Part shown: piece after piece, positions 44,577 through 58,800 of the stretch | Layout of the letters: each line of letters opens with the position of its first letter | Numbering within the stretch: the first letter of the stretch is position 1 | From: Zoroaster sp. YZ-2022 | Taxonomy: Eukaryota; Echinodermata; Asteroidea; Forcipulatida; Zoroasteridae | Reading direction: 5' to 3' | NCBI GenBank assembly: GCA_029582265.1 | Contig: CM055816.1 | Location: forward strand, 82,516,472-82,580,471 | DNA: 64,000 bases | Program-made: the position numbers and the translations under genes | Notes under the pieces: generated by a model | What the model was told of the DNA's origin: nothing | What the model saw: the letters and a program-made list of their open reading frames with translations, nothing else | The model's database searches: none

Positions 44577-44989
44577 GCAATCATACATTAAACCACTAGG
44601 CCTATGTCAAAACAACCAGAAAGTGTTCAAAAAATCACCAAAATCATACTTGTCAAATGTCTTGTAAAATTATTCTGCCTGAGCTACTCTTATATTTGAT
44701 AGAAATAAACTTAAATCAAAAATGAAATTAAGACTGTCCGTTGGAATAGGCCTACTGTCTGTTTTTGGTGCCAACGCGTATCATCCGACTTTTTAGAGTG
44801 GGGAACAGGATATCAAATATCCCCCACACTTGTTGATGCTCATAAATAAACTTAAAAATAAATATGTTAGCCTATCCTGGCTACTGAGGAGTAGACTATA
44901 CCGTTTTTTCTTGCAACACCATAATTATTAATAAAGCGATTAGAATGCACCACAGAGCGTTCAAAGTCAAAATATTTTCGTGATTCTGA

Positions 44990-45116
44990 ATACAGTAAGA
45001 CAGGCCCCTACACCGTATATCAATAATTGTCCGCCACTATTTTGATGGCCCATACAGTAAGACAGGCCCCTACACCCTATATCAATAATTGTCCGCCACT
45101 ATTTTGATGGCCAGTA
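44990..45116 (+). repeat. Two tandem copies of a ~60-bp unit
   Basis: ACAGTAAGACAGGCCCCTAC through TATATCAATAATTGTCCGCC and ACTATTTTGATGGCC occurs twice with one or two differences. Confidence 0.92.
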
Positions 45117-45259
45117 CAAGATCATGACAAAAATAATTAAGTATGCCCATCCTGAGGAGTATACTACAGTTTTTTTTTTACAACCCCATCAAAAGTAAAA
45201 TACGTCGTCATAAAGCGCTCGGAATAACAATCAGTTTTTGTCCATAGTTATATTATTTG

Positions 45260-45530
45260 TTTTCCGTTTCATTTTACTGTAAAGGTTTTGTTGGTACCTA
45301 TTTGGATTTTGATTGGTTTTGGATTTTGTCGTTTTGTTCAGGATCTCAAATCCCAGAGAAATAGGAAGCAGGGGTTTTATTCCTCTAATAATCTTAAAGG
45401 GGTGAGTGATGCATTCATCAGGCCCCCCCCCCCCCAAAAAAAAAAAAATTTAATAATATATTATGAAAATAATTTTATTTTGTCCTGCACTTTATATAAT
45501 TCTTAATTTATTTATTTATTAATTTACTGT
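45260..45530 (+). repeat. Dispersed repeat, copy 2
   Basis: It matches 41627-41940. A C run followed by an A run (45422-45448) replaces part of the centre. Confidence 0.85.
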
Positions 45531-48033
45531 TTTATTTTAACAGGGTAGACTCCTCCGTTAAAGAACTGCTTTCTTTGAGGACTCTGTATTAAACCAATAA
45601 ATATTAAAAGTTAAACCAATCTACAAATAACAATTTAAAGTAAACAAATAAAAGCAGAAAATAGAAATATGGGAAAATTAATAAAGTAAACCAAAGTAAA
45701 AAATTAAAACATTCTAAATATGTTCAAAATAAAATGAAAATGGAAAAAGAGTAAAACTGATCTAGTTTGAAATTGAGATTATAACATTTAAAACAATTGT
45801 AATTAAGGTAATCAAGCGTAAAACAAAATAATTTAAGATGCAAGAAACAAGCACGGTAAAACAAATAATGCATGGACACTATACACAATGAAGGAGGGGC
45901 ATCGAGCAAAATAAATAGCAGTATTAGAAAATTAATGTCAAAACATAAGAATCTGAATATTTTGTTTTCATTATTTTATGTGTACGAATAATATCCCAAA
46001 TATATATCCCGAAGTATATCCCAGCACTGAGCATAGAACCCTAAATATTCTGGCCCTTAGATGGGTCCCGGACCCCAAGCTATTTTGGCATCATGCTGCA
46101 AACCTGAAATGCCTGAAACATTAAAAACAAATGTTATGCCCTCGTTTCATATTGAGTTCGTACAGACACAAGCATGCATCTTCATAGCGTCAGGCATAAC
46201 ATTGAGCTGAAGTTAGAAGGCCACGACCAGACAAAAGAGGGCGCTAGCAGCAATAGAAGCAGCTCCCGTCGTAAACGGGAAATGTTTAATCATTGTTTTC
46301 GATCAAGCCGGGCGCTGGTTGTAGGCGTCAGAACTATAAAAATTATAACAAAGTGTGTCAATAAAGCGGTATTCGCCATTGCATATCGGGCTATGAAATA
46401 ATGAACTACATCTTTTGAAAAGATTTATCTTAACTTGAATGACTCAATGCCGTGTTGATCATCCTAGATTATATTAAATTTTGAGTTGTGGCAGCATTTT
46501 ACAAACTGAATCTGACAAGAAGTTGTGTACCATGCTCATGAGTAACCTGCCTATGTCTGTTTGCAGGAGCAACCTCGTTTGTAAATTAATGGAAATATAA
46601 CTACATCTATTTTATTTATTCCTTATGTCAGGAATGAACTTTTCATTGGAACTATCAGATTATTGGGCCTTTTCGCTGGTCATGCAGCATGTAAGCTACA
46701 TAGTGTGGTTGTGAGTTTCACTTTCGTATTAATTATCGTGATCGATAAAGGCGACTAGATATACAGGCTGCACAGAAAAAGTTGCATACGTTTTCAAACG
46801 CCAATGTTATTCCTTCCGTTTAACCGGGAAAAATTACATTCCCTTTGAGAATTTGAAAATTAACATAAACCATAAATAAATCATGCCAAAATAAACTGGC
46901 AACAGTTTATTCTAACTTTTTGGCGTAAAGTCGGAAATTTAATTCCCACGCCGCCTAGAAACCGAGCTACGCCATTCGAAAAACGCTGCAAATGTAAACA
47001 AAAATGGAGTTATTTAAAAGCAAGATAAAGGCACTAAATGCGTTATAGGCATATGAGGGGTAGGCCATGTGTGTCGCGAGGGTGGGGGTGGGGGAGTTGC
47101 GGGCAACCACCTTTTTGGGACAGGATATTATTTAAAATAATTATTTCCAATTTTATATTGTAATTGTCTTTACACTGAACTATTTAGAGATCCCCAAAAT
47201 CGCTTATATCGCAGAGCAACCTCAGCATTTGTTTGCAATTTTGTTAAATTACTCCTTGTTATTCATACGGAATGAATGACTTGTAAGCCCATGCTTTACC
47301 ATACAGAGTAAAACAATGCGACTCGCACGACGAAACCCGAAAAATAAATAATGATATTTTTTTTCACCGTTCAGATGCAATACCGCCCTCAAGAGGCTGA
47401 AACTTTGTTATTACGTTCATGTTTACAGACAACTCCACATGTTTTTAATTTTATGCCAAAAGCTGCTCCAATATGAGTTTTCCCTCAGTATTTTGTAGTT
47501 ACTAAGGTAATTTTGAAACTGGAAATACCTTTTTAAAGAATTTTATGGAGATTTATAGATTGGGAAACTAGAAATTTCTTCTTTTTACTGAAATGATGCT
47601 AACGTTTAGTATCGATATAATTTATAGGCATAGATAACGTACGTGTACTAGTCTAAACATAATTACAATACATGTCTTTGTCCTGACATTCCCCATTCAT
47701 TGGATGATACTGCTTTGTAGATCCTGAAGTGATGAAGACACCGACAGTGATTGAGTCAATAACTGCAGTTTGGTCTCAAAGGTATGGGATTACATAGTGC
47801 ACATTATATAAATCGCTGTATTCTAAAAGTAGGCTATGTTTGTTTGGAAAGTATGTCGAACCCAACAGCCACGTCTTTGTAAGAAATGACTGTTAACTGT
47901 TAAGATTTTTATAAGTATGTTTTTTAGCAGAAAACATGACCAACATCTTACAGGATGTGAATGCATTCAATGCTGAATATCTCCCAAAATATCGTTTCCA
48001 TCTTCACTTGACTACACTTTTAAAGGAAAATCA
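45531..48033. other. AT-rich non-coding stretch
   Basis: Short frames occur on both strands, including 46174-46401 plus, but none has a signature. There are no RNA genes that I can support. Confidence 0.5.
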
Positions 48034-50448
48034 CAGTCCGGGAAAACTCCAAATACGGCAACGTTGCTATATACGGCAACCTTGAGTTGCTGAATACGGC
48101 AACGTTTCATTATACGGCAACGTTAGGGTTGCCGTATACGGCAACTCTTTCATTCAAACGCAAAAAGGGAAACGAAATATGCAAAATTGGAACAGTGAAA
48201 ATCATACAAATATGTTCTTTGGTTCCTTACCCAAATTCCTATCTGCGCACATCAAAAAGTTATCTGTGCATTTTCTTGCAAATGACCGTTTAAAACCAAC
48301 ACTCTAGCCCATCCGACGATTAACGTGTGACTCCATTTTTGACGTGCAAGAATACATCCTCAATCAAGATGATTATTTTACGCATGGTTCATGAAACAAA
48401 ACTTTAAACATGGTTGTTGTTCTCTAAAATATAATAATTAAAATTAAACAAATAACATTATTTATGTTAATATGAGTAAACACTTTTGTATTTGTAATTG
48501 TATTTTAAATATATACTACATTGGAAATTATCAACGTCTCTCTTCGCGGGTAAAGCTCTGGAAGCGCGGGAAACTAAAATCGACAACAACATTTATACAA
48601 ACAAAACTCAATTATTGGATAAAAATAGAAGTAAAAGAAGACATATTTTGCATTTATACATTGTGATTAAAGCCAGCACATTTTGACAATGATAAATAGC
48701 CTTGAAGCTGACGTTGAAAGTGAGAAAGGACGGCGAAAACACAAGACATGTACCAAGAAATATATTGAGAAACCTAACCATCGCCGTTCTTGTTACCACA
48801 AACGAAGCCGCAGCATTGTTCTGGCCGTTTAAAAACTTGTACCGTAGGGACTAAATAGGGTATAAATCCCTAGGCCTATGTCCGATAATGTAATTTCATG
48901 TGCGTTTGGGCTTTTTAACGCTTTTTATGTGATGGGGGGCTGTCGGTAAAGCCAATTAAAAGTATATACTATATGTAGTGATAATTAAAGTTTTAAACCT
49001 TTGAAATACGAGAGCAAATGAACTTGAAATTCAGACGAGATGTAAAGTGACACTAAGTATTGAACCTACATGGAAGTGGTGAGAAAGGCTTTGGCCGAAG
49101 ACCTGGTGAATCACATCACTCCTCACTTGGCCCGTCCTAGTGACCCGATCATTATATTAGGCTGAAGAAGTTGTGGCAGCACCACTTTCAAAATTCAATA
49201 AAGGGAAGGAAACACCAGTAACTTTACAAAGAATCTAATTGAACATTACGAAAGTCATCCACCAAAATATTATTTCCGATTTGAATTCTGCAAATTCCAT
49301 TGTCAGTTCACTTCAAGCGAGACAAGTACAATAGTACACTTCTCCATTTATCCATATCAGCAGACAATGATGGCAGTGCAAATTTAAAAACAATATTTAA
49401 TTTTTATCAAAGTTGTACCTTCCCTTTATCAAAGATTGTGTTCCAACCCTGTATACATTTTAAAGTTGGTTTCAGTTTTAACAGTTATAACTTTCATGAA
49501 CAAAATTTATTTAAATCTTTCTTTGTAATGACAACAAATTTGTAATTTACTAAATATTTATTTTTAATAAGTACTTGATTGCAATCACAGCTTGGTAAAT
49601 ATGAGTCAAATTCAAGAGCAATATTTATTTTTATAAATATTTATATTTATTTAAATTTCTAATTTACTAAATATTTATTTTACTAAGTACGTGATTGCAA
49701 TCACAATTTAGTAAATGAATCAAATTCAAAAGCAATATTTATTAAAATGGAGAAATTATTTAAATTTTTACAGCAGATCTTTGTGATTATACAAAAATTA
49801 CTAGTCCTTGTTTTTACAATCCGCCTAAATAAAACTACAAAACATTCGCTCTGTCAATACCTTACTTATAAAAATTGCTTTGTATAATTTGCATGTGAAC
49901 AAATTACTGGAATAATTGAAAAGTTTTCTGAAATTCAATATTTGACAATCTTGCCTACAGAGTGCTGTATGTGTTGATTTTTATTCTAACTTGATTTGAA
50001 CCAATGGACAAAAACAAATATAAAATCTCGTATTTTTTTTATTATAAGAGGTCCATATTTTCATTAATACATGTTCAATTTATAAGACCATGCTCTTACA
50101 CTGCTGGTAACCAAGCAATCAAGACACCAGCCCCTCTCCCCAATCCACCAATTACACACATATTTCTACTGCCGCACCCTACTGGTCACACCCCACCCCA
50201 TCCCCACCCATCCCCAATCCCCACCCCACCATACCACACATTCCAAATGACCCTATCCACATTGATTTGAACAATGATTAAGATGTTTAATTAAAGACAC
50301 AAAACAATAAAAACATCGGTTATTCAGTAGTTTTCTATAAATTTAAGCCCCTTGGCTGTATTTCGCGTTTACACACCGGAAGTTGCATTATTCGGCAACT
50401 TGTTGCTGTATACAGCAACGTTGCCGTATTTGGAGTTTTCCCGGACTG
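48034..50448. mobile_element. 2.4-kb non-autonomous TIR element
   Basis: The left end CAGTCCGGGAAAACTCCAAA, then TACGGCAACGTTGCT, is repeated exactly inverted at the right end, and the match continues with few differences through the TATACGGCAAC words. The left arm also holds several direct copies of ATACGGCAACGTT. I see no target duplication and no transposase frame. The interior is AT-rich. Confidence 0.85.
49540..49750 (+). repeat. Duplicated ~85-bp segment inside the TIR element
   Basis: AATTTACTAAATATTTATTT, then GATTGCAATCACA and CAAATTCAA-AGCAATATT, occurs at 49545-49628 and again at 49661-49743. Confidence 0.8.
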
Positions 50449-50993
50449 ATCTGTGATAGTTGTCATAATTTTTGTTTTCTTCAAAATTACAATGTATTTA
50501 CATGTATTTCTTTGAAAACTAGTCGATTATAATGAACGTATATAATCCAGTTAAAATGAAGCCGGACTAGTCAAAACCCTTTCCAAGTTGTTCTAAGACT
50601 ACAATGAATCCTCTTTTTAAATTGCACATTTTATGATATTTCTTGAAAATGAGTGTTGAGGTGAACGTATGTTGTACCTTCCCATTAAGTCAATTTAAAT
50701 AAAAGTTGAAATGTATTCTGCGTCAGAATAAATATGAAAAATCTTTTAAATGCACTTTAAATAAATTAACTCAAATGACACACTGCAATAAGCTAAAACT
50801 TTCCAATTTGGTTAGAATATTTATACTTGTAAAAGCAGTTTTGCCAACATTACCAAGGTTTGTACATGTTTCTTCCCTTTAACATTAATGTAAAACCCAA
50901 TAAGATTTTAGCTTTGTTTGTATTTATTTACAAATTGCTTATTATCTGTTTCTTTTATAGTTTTTTTGTGGCGTTGTTGTCGTCTTTGCACAA
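50449..50993. other. Non-coding spacer before the satellite edge
   Basis: It is AT-rich, with no gene or repeat recognised. Confidence 0.5.
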
Positions 50994-51048
50994 GGTAAGA
51001 TTATAGGGTTGATACATGTAGTGGCCTACACTGTACATATGATAAAGC
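50994..51048 (+). repeat. Diverged edge unit of the 107/109-bp satellite
   Basis: GTAAGATTATAGGGTTGATA, then GGCCTACA and GATAAAGC, corresponds to the 3' half of the satellite unit with small insertions. It is cut off from the main array by the hAT-like element at 51049-52800. Confidence 0.75.
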
Positions 51049-52800
51049 CAGGCGCGTAGCCAGCCCTGTCGGTCCGGGGGGGGCAAAATTAAGATGATCG
51101 TCCCGATTTCATGGTTTAAATTTAATTGCGAAATACTGAATAATATTGAATCAAAACAATCGATATATTGTACAAACATGATCATCTGTGATTTATTGTT
51201 CTTTCCTTGGATCTATACTGTCTGAACTGTTGCTATTAATTTCTACACTGTCATGACTGTGATGAACTTAAACATTCATAATTAATCGTATTCGTAATGT
51301 ATATATATACACACCGTTTACAACACACATTACACTGAAAGTTATTCGTGTACATGTCGTATAAAAACCTTTAATAAAATGTTGTAAGACAAGTTGTAAA
51401 TACGTTCTGCACGTAACCCGAGTACATACTGGTTCATTGTATTGATTCAAATTTCAAGTTTTTAATGTTTTAATGTTTGTTTCTATATAAATTCGTCTCT
51501 AATTAACAACAAAGTTGAAAGATCCATCTGTAAGGTCCATATTTTATGAGCAATTTATATATCTCTCATTAGTGCATTTTGTTGCCTTTCTTGTAATGTC
51601 AAAATATATTTTTGCTGCCAATGGCGAGCGTTTCTATCCCGGGTTCCTATTCAAATGAAACCAAAAAAAATGAATCACCACATCCCCTGTTTATCAGCAA
51701 CTATTATACTAAATTTGAGTTGCCATGTCTTTCTGAGACGACATTGTGGATTGTACGTTAACTGCATCAAAAGTTAACACAGCCAATGTAAATTTAGACT
51801 CAGATCTATGACTATGAGTGCAATGTTAAATGCCTTTCTTTGAACGAAACCTGACCGCTGTCATTCATACATGTGGACGTGGTATTGTGGTTACTTACAC
51901 TGCATACAATGTACATAACGTATGATGAGATCAATTTGGCGGCCAGTTTGAAGTACATGTACGTTATTCCTGGAAGTTGTGATGTAATGGAATGCTATAC
52001 TGTATTCAACAGTGTCAACAGACAAAACAATTTAATTTCACGGCAACTTAATTTAGCGAATTGGCATTTCTTCACTTTTGGAGGCAATTTAATTTCACTA
52101 ATTTACATCCTCTTGCTATATAAAACCATAAAAATATTATATTTGGCAGCAATTTAATTTAGCGAATTGGGCCTCTAGAAATTAAATTGCTAGGAAATTA
52201 ACTTGTTTTACAGTATTTGATGTAGTGATTTCCGGGACAAAAACCGGGTATAAAAACTTCAGATCTAACTTCCCTTCCTCAATCCTCCCTCTCCCGTCTC
52301 CCTTTATCAATTATTCACTCCCTTTACCATTCCCTAAATCATCCTTTCCTCCCTCCCTAAATCTGCCTGCCTCTGCATCCTTCGTCCCAGGTCCGTCCTT
52401 CCCGCCCTTTCCGGTCCCTTACCCTCTCCGGCTCCCTCGGCTCCCTTCCTTCCCTTACCCCTGCCCTACCGCCGTTTCCACCCGCCCTAAGATTGCCTGC
52501 CTTAAGTTAGGCTGCCTTGGTACTCGTCCCAACGGTCCTATCCATCCTTTCTTCCATTACCAAGGCCCACATTTCCTTCTCTCCTCCCCCTCCCTCCCTC
52601 CTCCCTCATTTCGTCAATAATCCCTACTCTTCTAATTTCTTTCTTTACCTCTTTCGTTTTTGTCCCTCCCTCAATTTTCCCTCCTTTTCTCTCTTCCTTT
52701 CCTTTTCTCTTTTCTTTATTTTTACCGTCCCGATTTTACTTCTATTTTTTTTTCGGGGGGGCAGTCTGCCCCCCCTGCCCCCCCGCTGGCTACGCTACTG
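51049..52800. mobile_element. hAT-like element inserted in the satellite edge
   Basis: The ends CAGGCGCGTAGCCAGC and (reverse) CAGTAGCGTAGCCAGC match at 14 of 16 positions. The flanks GATAAAGC (51041-51048) and GATAGAGC (52801-52808) differ at one of eight, and fit the satellite word TATAGAGC. The 1752-bp interior has no transposase. G and C runs lie just inside each end, and a long pyrimidine-rich tract covers about 52260-52770. Confidence 0.85.
52255..52770 (+). repeat. Pyrimidine-rich tract
   Basis: The plus strand is mostly C and T (CCCTTCC, CTCCCTCC words), which keeps several frames open by chance. It ends in G and C runs at the right end of the hAT-like element. Confidence 0.85.
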
Positions 52801-55800
52801 GATAGAGCTCTAGAAGTACTGTCTGGGGAAACGGAATGATGCTATACAACTACTAGCATAGGACCAGCTAGTCTTGATGTAAGATTATAGGGTTGATATA
52901 GGCCTACATTATAAAGCTCTAGAAGTACTGTCTGGGGAGACAGAATGATGTTATACAACTACTAGCATAGGACCAGCTAGTCTTGATGTAAGATCATAGG
53001 GTTGATATAGGCCTACATTATAGAGCTCTAGAAGTACTATCTGGGGAGACAGAATGATGTTATACAACTACTAGCATAGGACCAGCTAGTCTTGATGTAA
53101 GATCATAGGGTTGATATAGGCCTACATTATAGAGCTCTAGAAGTACTGTCTGGGGAGACAGAATGATGTTATACAACTACTAGCATAGGACCAGCTAGTC
53201 TTGATGTAAGATTATAGGGTTGATATAGGCCTACATTATAAAGCTCTAGAAGTACTGTCTGGGGAGACAGAATGATGTTATACAACTACTAGCATAGGAC
53301 CAGCTAGTCTTGATGTAAGATCATAGGGTTGATATAGGCCTACATTATAGAGCTCTAGAAGTACTATCTGGGGAGACAGAATGATGTTATACAACTACTA
53401 GCATAGGACCAGCTAGTCTTGATGTAAGATCATAGGGTTGATATAGGCCTACATTATAGAGCTCTAGAAGTACTGTCTGGGGAGACAGAATGATGTTATA
53501 CAACTACTAGCATAGGACCAGCTAGTCTTGATGTAAGATTATAGGGTTGATATAGGCCTACATTATAGAGCTCTAGAAGTACAGTCTGGGAGGGAAGTAT
53601 GTTGTTATACAACTACAGGCATAGGACCAGATAGTCTTGATGTAAGATTATAGGGATGATATAGGCATACACTATTGTGATCGATTATTACTGTCTGGGG
53701 AGACAGAATGATGTTATACAACTACTAGCATAGGACCAGCTAGTCTTGATGTAAGATTATAGGGTTGATATAGGCCTACATTATAGAGCTCTAGAAGTAC
53801 TATCTGGGGAGACAGAATGATGTTATACAACTACTAGCATAGGACCAGCTAGTCTTGATGTAAGATTATAGGGTTGATATAGGCCTACATTATAGAGCTC
53901 TAGAAGTACTATCTGGGGAGACAGAATGATGTTATACAACTACTAGCAAAGGACCAGCTAGTCTTGATGTAAGATTATAGGGTTGATATAGGCCTACATT
54001 ATAGAGCTCTAGAAGTACTATCTGGGAGACAGAATGATGTTATACAACTACTAGCATAGGACCAGCTAGTCTTGATGTAAGATTATAGGGTTGATATAGG
54101 CCTACATTATAGAGCTCTAGAAGTACTGTCTGGGGAGACAGAATGATGTTATACAACTACTAGTATAGGACCAGCTAGTCTTGATGTAAGATTATAGGGT
54201 TGATATAGGCCTACATTATAGAGCTCTAGAAGTACTGTCTGGGGAGACAGAATGATGTTATACAACTACTAGCATAGGACCAGCTAGTCTTGATGTAAGA
54301 TTATAGGGTTGATATAGGCCTACATTATAGAGCTCTAGAAGTACTATCTGGGGAGACAGAATGATGTTATACAACTACTAGCATAGGACCAGCTAGTCTT
54401 GATGTAAGATTATAGGGTTGATATAGGCCTACATTATAGAGCTCTAGAAGTACTATCTGGGGAGACAGAATGATGTTATACAACTACTAGCATAGGACCA
54501 GCTAGTCTTGATGTAAGATTATAGGGTTGATATAGGCCTACATTATAGAGCTCTAGAAGTACTATCTGGGGAGACAGAATGATGTTATACAACTACTAGC
54601 ATAGGACCAGCTAGTCTTGATGTAAGATTATAGGGTTGATATAGGCCTACATTATAGAGCTCTAGAAGTACTGTCTGGGGAGACAGAATGATGTTATACA
54701 ACTACTAGTATAGGACCAGCTAGTCTTGATGTAAGATTATAGGGTTGATATAGGCCTACATTATAGAGCTCTAGAAGTACTGTCTGGGGAGACAGAATGA
54801 TGTTATACAACTACTAGCATAGGACCAGCTAGTCTTGATGTAAGATTATAGGGTTGATATAGGCCTACATTATAGAGCTCTAGAAGTACTGTCTGGGGAG
54901 ACAGAATGATGTTATACAACTACTAGCATAGGACCAGCTAGTCTTGATGTAAGATTATAGGGTTGATATAGGCCTACATTATAGAGCTCTAGAAGTACTG
55001 TCTGGGGAGACAGAATGATGTTATACAACTACTAGCATAGGACCAGCTAGTCTTGATGTAAGATCATAGGGTTGATATAGGCCTACATTATAGAGCTCTA
55101 GAAGTACTGTCTGGGGAGACAGAATGATGTTATACAACTACTAGCATAGGACCAGCTAGTCTTGATGTAAGATTATAGGGTTGATATAGGCCTACATTAT
55201 AGAGCTCTAGAAGTACTGTCTGGGAGACAGAATGATGTTATACAACTACTAGCATAGGACCAGCTAGTCTTGATGTAAGATTATAGGGTTGATATAGGCC
55301 TACATTATAGAGCTCTAGAAGTACTGTCTGGGGAGACAGAATGATGTTATACAACTACTAGCATAGGATCAGCTAGTCTTGATGTAAGATTATAGGGTTG
55401 ATATAGGCCTACATTATAGAGCTCTAGAAGTACTGTCTGGGGAGACAGAATGATGTTATACAACTACTAGCATAGGACCAGCTAGTCTTGATGTAAGATT
55501 ATAGGGTTGATATAGGCCTGCATTATAGAGCTCTAGAAGTACTGTCTGGGGAGACAGAATGATGTTATACAACTACTAGCATAGGACCAGCTAGTCTTGA
55601 TGTAAGATTATAGGGTTGATATAGGCCTACATTATAGAGCTCTAGAAGTACTGTCTGGGGAGACAGAATGATGTTATACAACTACTAGCATAGGACCAGC
55701 TAGTCTTGATGTAAGATTATAGGGTTGATATAGGCCTACATTATAGAGCTCTAGAAGTACTGTCTGGGGAGACAGAATGATGTTATACAACTACTAGCAT

Positions 55801-58800
55801 AGGACCAGCTAGTCTTGATGTAAGATTATAGGGTTGATATAGGCCTACATTATAGAGCTCTAGAAGTACTGTCTGGGGAGACAGAATGATGTTATACAAC
55901 TACTAGCATAGGACCAGCTAGTCTTGATGTAAGATTATGGGGTTGATATAGGCCTACATTATAGAGCTCTAGAAGTACTGTCTGGGGAGACAGAATGATG
56001 TTATACAACTACTAGCATAGGACCAGCTAGTCTTGATGTAAGATCATAGGGTTGATATAGGCCTACATTATAGAGCTCTAGAAGTACTGTCTGGGGAGAC
56101 AGAATGATGTTATACAACTACTAGCATAGGACCAGCTAGTCTTGATGTAAGATTATAGGGTTGATATAGGCCTACATTATAGAGCTCTAGAAGTACTGTC
56201 TGGGGAGACAGAATGATGTTATACAACTACTAGCATAGGACCAGCTAGTCTTGATGTAAGATTATAGGGTTGATATAGGCCTACATTATAGAGCTCTAGA
56301 AGTACTGTCTGGGAGACAGAATGATGTTATACAACTACTAGCATAGGATCAGCTAGTCTTGATGTAAGATTATAGGGTTGATATAGGCCTACATTATAGA
56401 GCTCTAGAAGTACTGTCTGGGGAGACAGAATGATGTTATACAACTACTAGCATAGGACCAGCTAGTCTTGATGTAAGATTATAGGGTTGATATAGGCCTG
56501 CATTATAGAGCTCTAGAAGTACTGTCTGGGGAGACAGAATGATGTTATACAACTACTAGCATAGGACCAGCTAGTCTTGATGTAAGATTATAGGGTTGAT
56601 ATAGGCCTACATTATAGAGCTCTAGAAGTACTGTCTGGGGAGACAGAATGATGTTATACAACTACTAGCATAGGACCAGCTAGTCTTGATGTAAGATTAT
56701 AGGGTTGATATAGGCCTACATTATAGAGCTCTAGAAGTACTGTCTGGGGAGACAGAATGATGTTATACAACTACTAGCATAGGACCAGCTAGTCTTGATG
56801 TAAGATTATAGGGTTGATATAGGCCTACATTATAGAGCTCTAGAAGTACTGTCTGGGGAGACAGAATGATGTTATACAACTACTAGCATAGGACCAGCTA
56901 GTCTTGATGTAAGATCATAGGGTTGATATAGGCCTACATTATAGAGCTCTAGAAGTACTGTCTGGGAGACAGAATGATGTTATACAACTACTAGCATAGG
57001 ACCAGCTAGTCTTGATGTAAGATTATAGGGTTGATATAGGCCTACATTATAGAGCTCTAGAAGTACTGTCTGGGAGACAGAATGATGTTATACAACTACT
57101 AGCATTAGGACCAGCTAGTCTTGATGTAAGATTATAGGGTTGATATAGGCCTACATTATAGAGCTCTAGAAGTACTGTCTGGGGAGACAGAATGATGTTA
57201 TACAACTACTAGCATAGGACCAGCTAGTCTTGATGTAAGATTATAGGGTTGATATAGGCCTACATTATAGAGCTCTAGAAGTACTGTCTGGGGAGACAGA
57301 ATGATGTTATACAACTACTAGCATAGGACCAGCTAGTCTTGATGTAAGATTATAGGGTTGATATAGGCCTACATTATAGAGCTCTAGAAGTACTGTCTGG
57401 GGAGACAGAATGATGTTATACAACTACTAGCATAGGACCAGCTAGTCTTGATGTAAGATTATAGGGTTGATAGGCCTACATTATAGAGCTCTAGAAGTAC
57501 TGTCTGGGAGACAGAATGATGTTATACAACTACTAGCATAGGACCAGCTAGTCTTGATGTAAGATCATAGGGTTGATATAGGCCTACATTATAGAGCTCT
57601 AGAAGTACTGTCTGGGGAGACAGAATGATGTTATACAACTACTAGCATAGGACCAGCTAGTCTTGATGTAAGATTATAGGGTTGATATAGGCCTACATTA
57701 TAGAGCTCTAGAAGTACTGTCTGGGGAGACAGAATGATGTTATACAACTACTAGCATAGGACCAGCTAGTCTTGATGTAAGATTATAGGGTTGATATAGG
57801 CCTACATTATAGAGCTCTAGAAGTACTGTCTGGGGAGACAGAATGATGTTATACAACTACTAGCATAGGACCAGCTAGTCTTGATGTAAGATTATAGGGT
57901 TGATATAGGCCTACATTATAGAGCTCTAGAAGTACTGTCTGGGGAGACAGAATGATGTTATACAACTACTAGCATAGGACCAGCTAGTCTTGATGTAAGA
58001 TTATAGGGTTGATATAGGCCTACATTATAGAGCTCTAGAAGTACTGTCTGGGAGACAGAATGATGTTATACAACTACTAGCATAGGACCAGCTAGTCTTG
58101 ATGTAAGATTATAGGGTTGATATAGGCCTGCATTATAGAGCTCTAGAAGTACTGTCTGGGGAGACAGAATGATGTTATACAACTACTAGCATAGGACCAG
58201 CTAGTCTTGATGTAAGATTATAGGGTTGATATAGGCCTACATTATAGAGCTCTAGAAGTACTGTCTGGGAGACAGAATGATGTTATACAACTACTAGCAT
58301 AGGACCAGCTAGTCTTGATGTAAGATTATAGGGTTGATATAGGCCTACATTATAGAGCTCTAGAAGTACTGTCTGGGGACAGAATGATGTTATACAACTA
58401 CTAGCATAGGACCAGCTAGTCTTGATGTAAGATTATAGGGTTGATATAGGCCTACATTATAGAGCTCTAGAAGTACTGTCTGGGAGACAGAATGATGTTA
58501 TACAACTACTAGCATAGGACCAGCTAGTCTTGATGTAAGATTATAGGGTTGATATAGGCCTACATTATAGAGCTCTAGAAGTACTGTCTGGGGAGACAGA
58601 ATGATGTTATACAACTACTAGCATAGGACCAGCTAGTCTTGATGTAAGATTATAGGGTTGATATAGGCCTACATTATAGATCTCTAGTTACTGTCTGGGG
58701 AGACAGAATGATGTTATACAACTACTAGCATAGGATCAGCTAGTCTTGATGTAAGATTATAGGGTTGATATAGGCCTACATTATAGAGCTCTAGAAGTAC

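Noticed and set aside
52225..52813. Pro/Ser/Phe-rich plus-strand frames of 98-131 codons
   Set aside because: They are produced by the pyrimidine-rich tract inside the hAT-like element.
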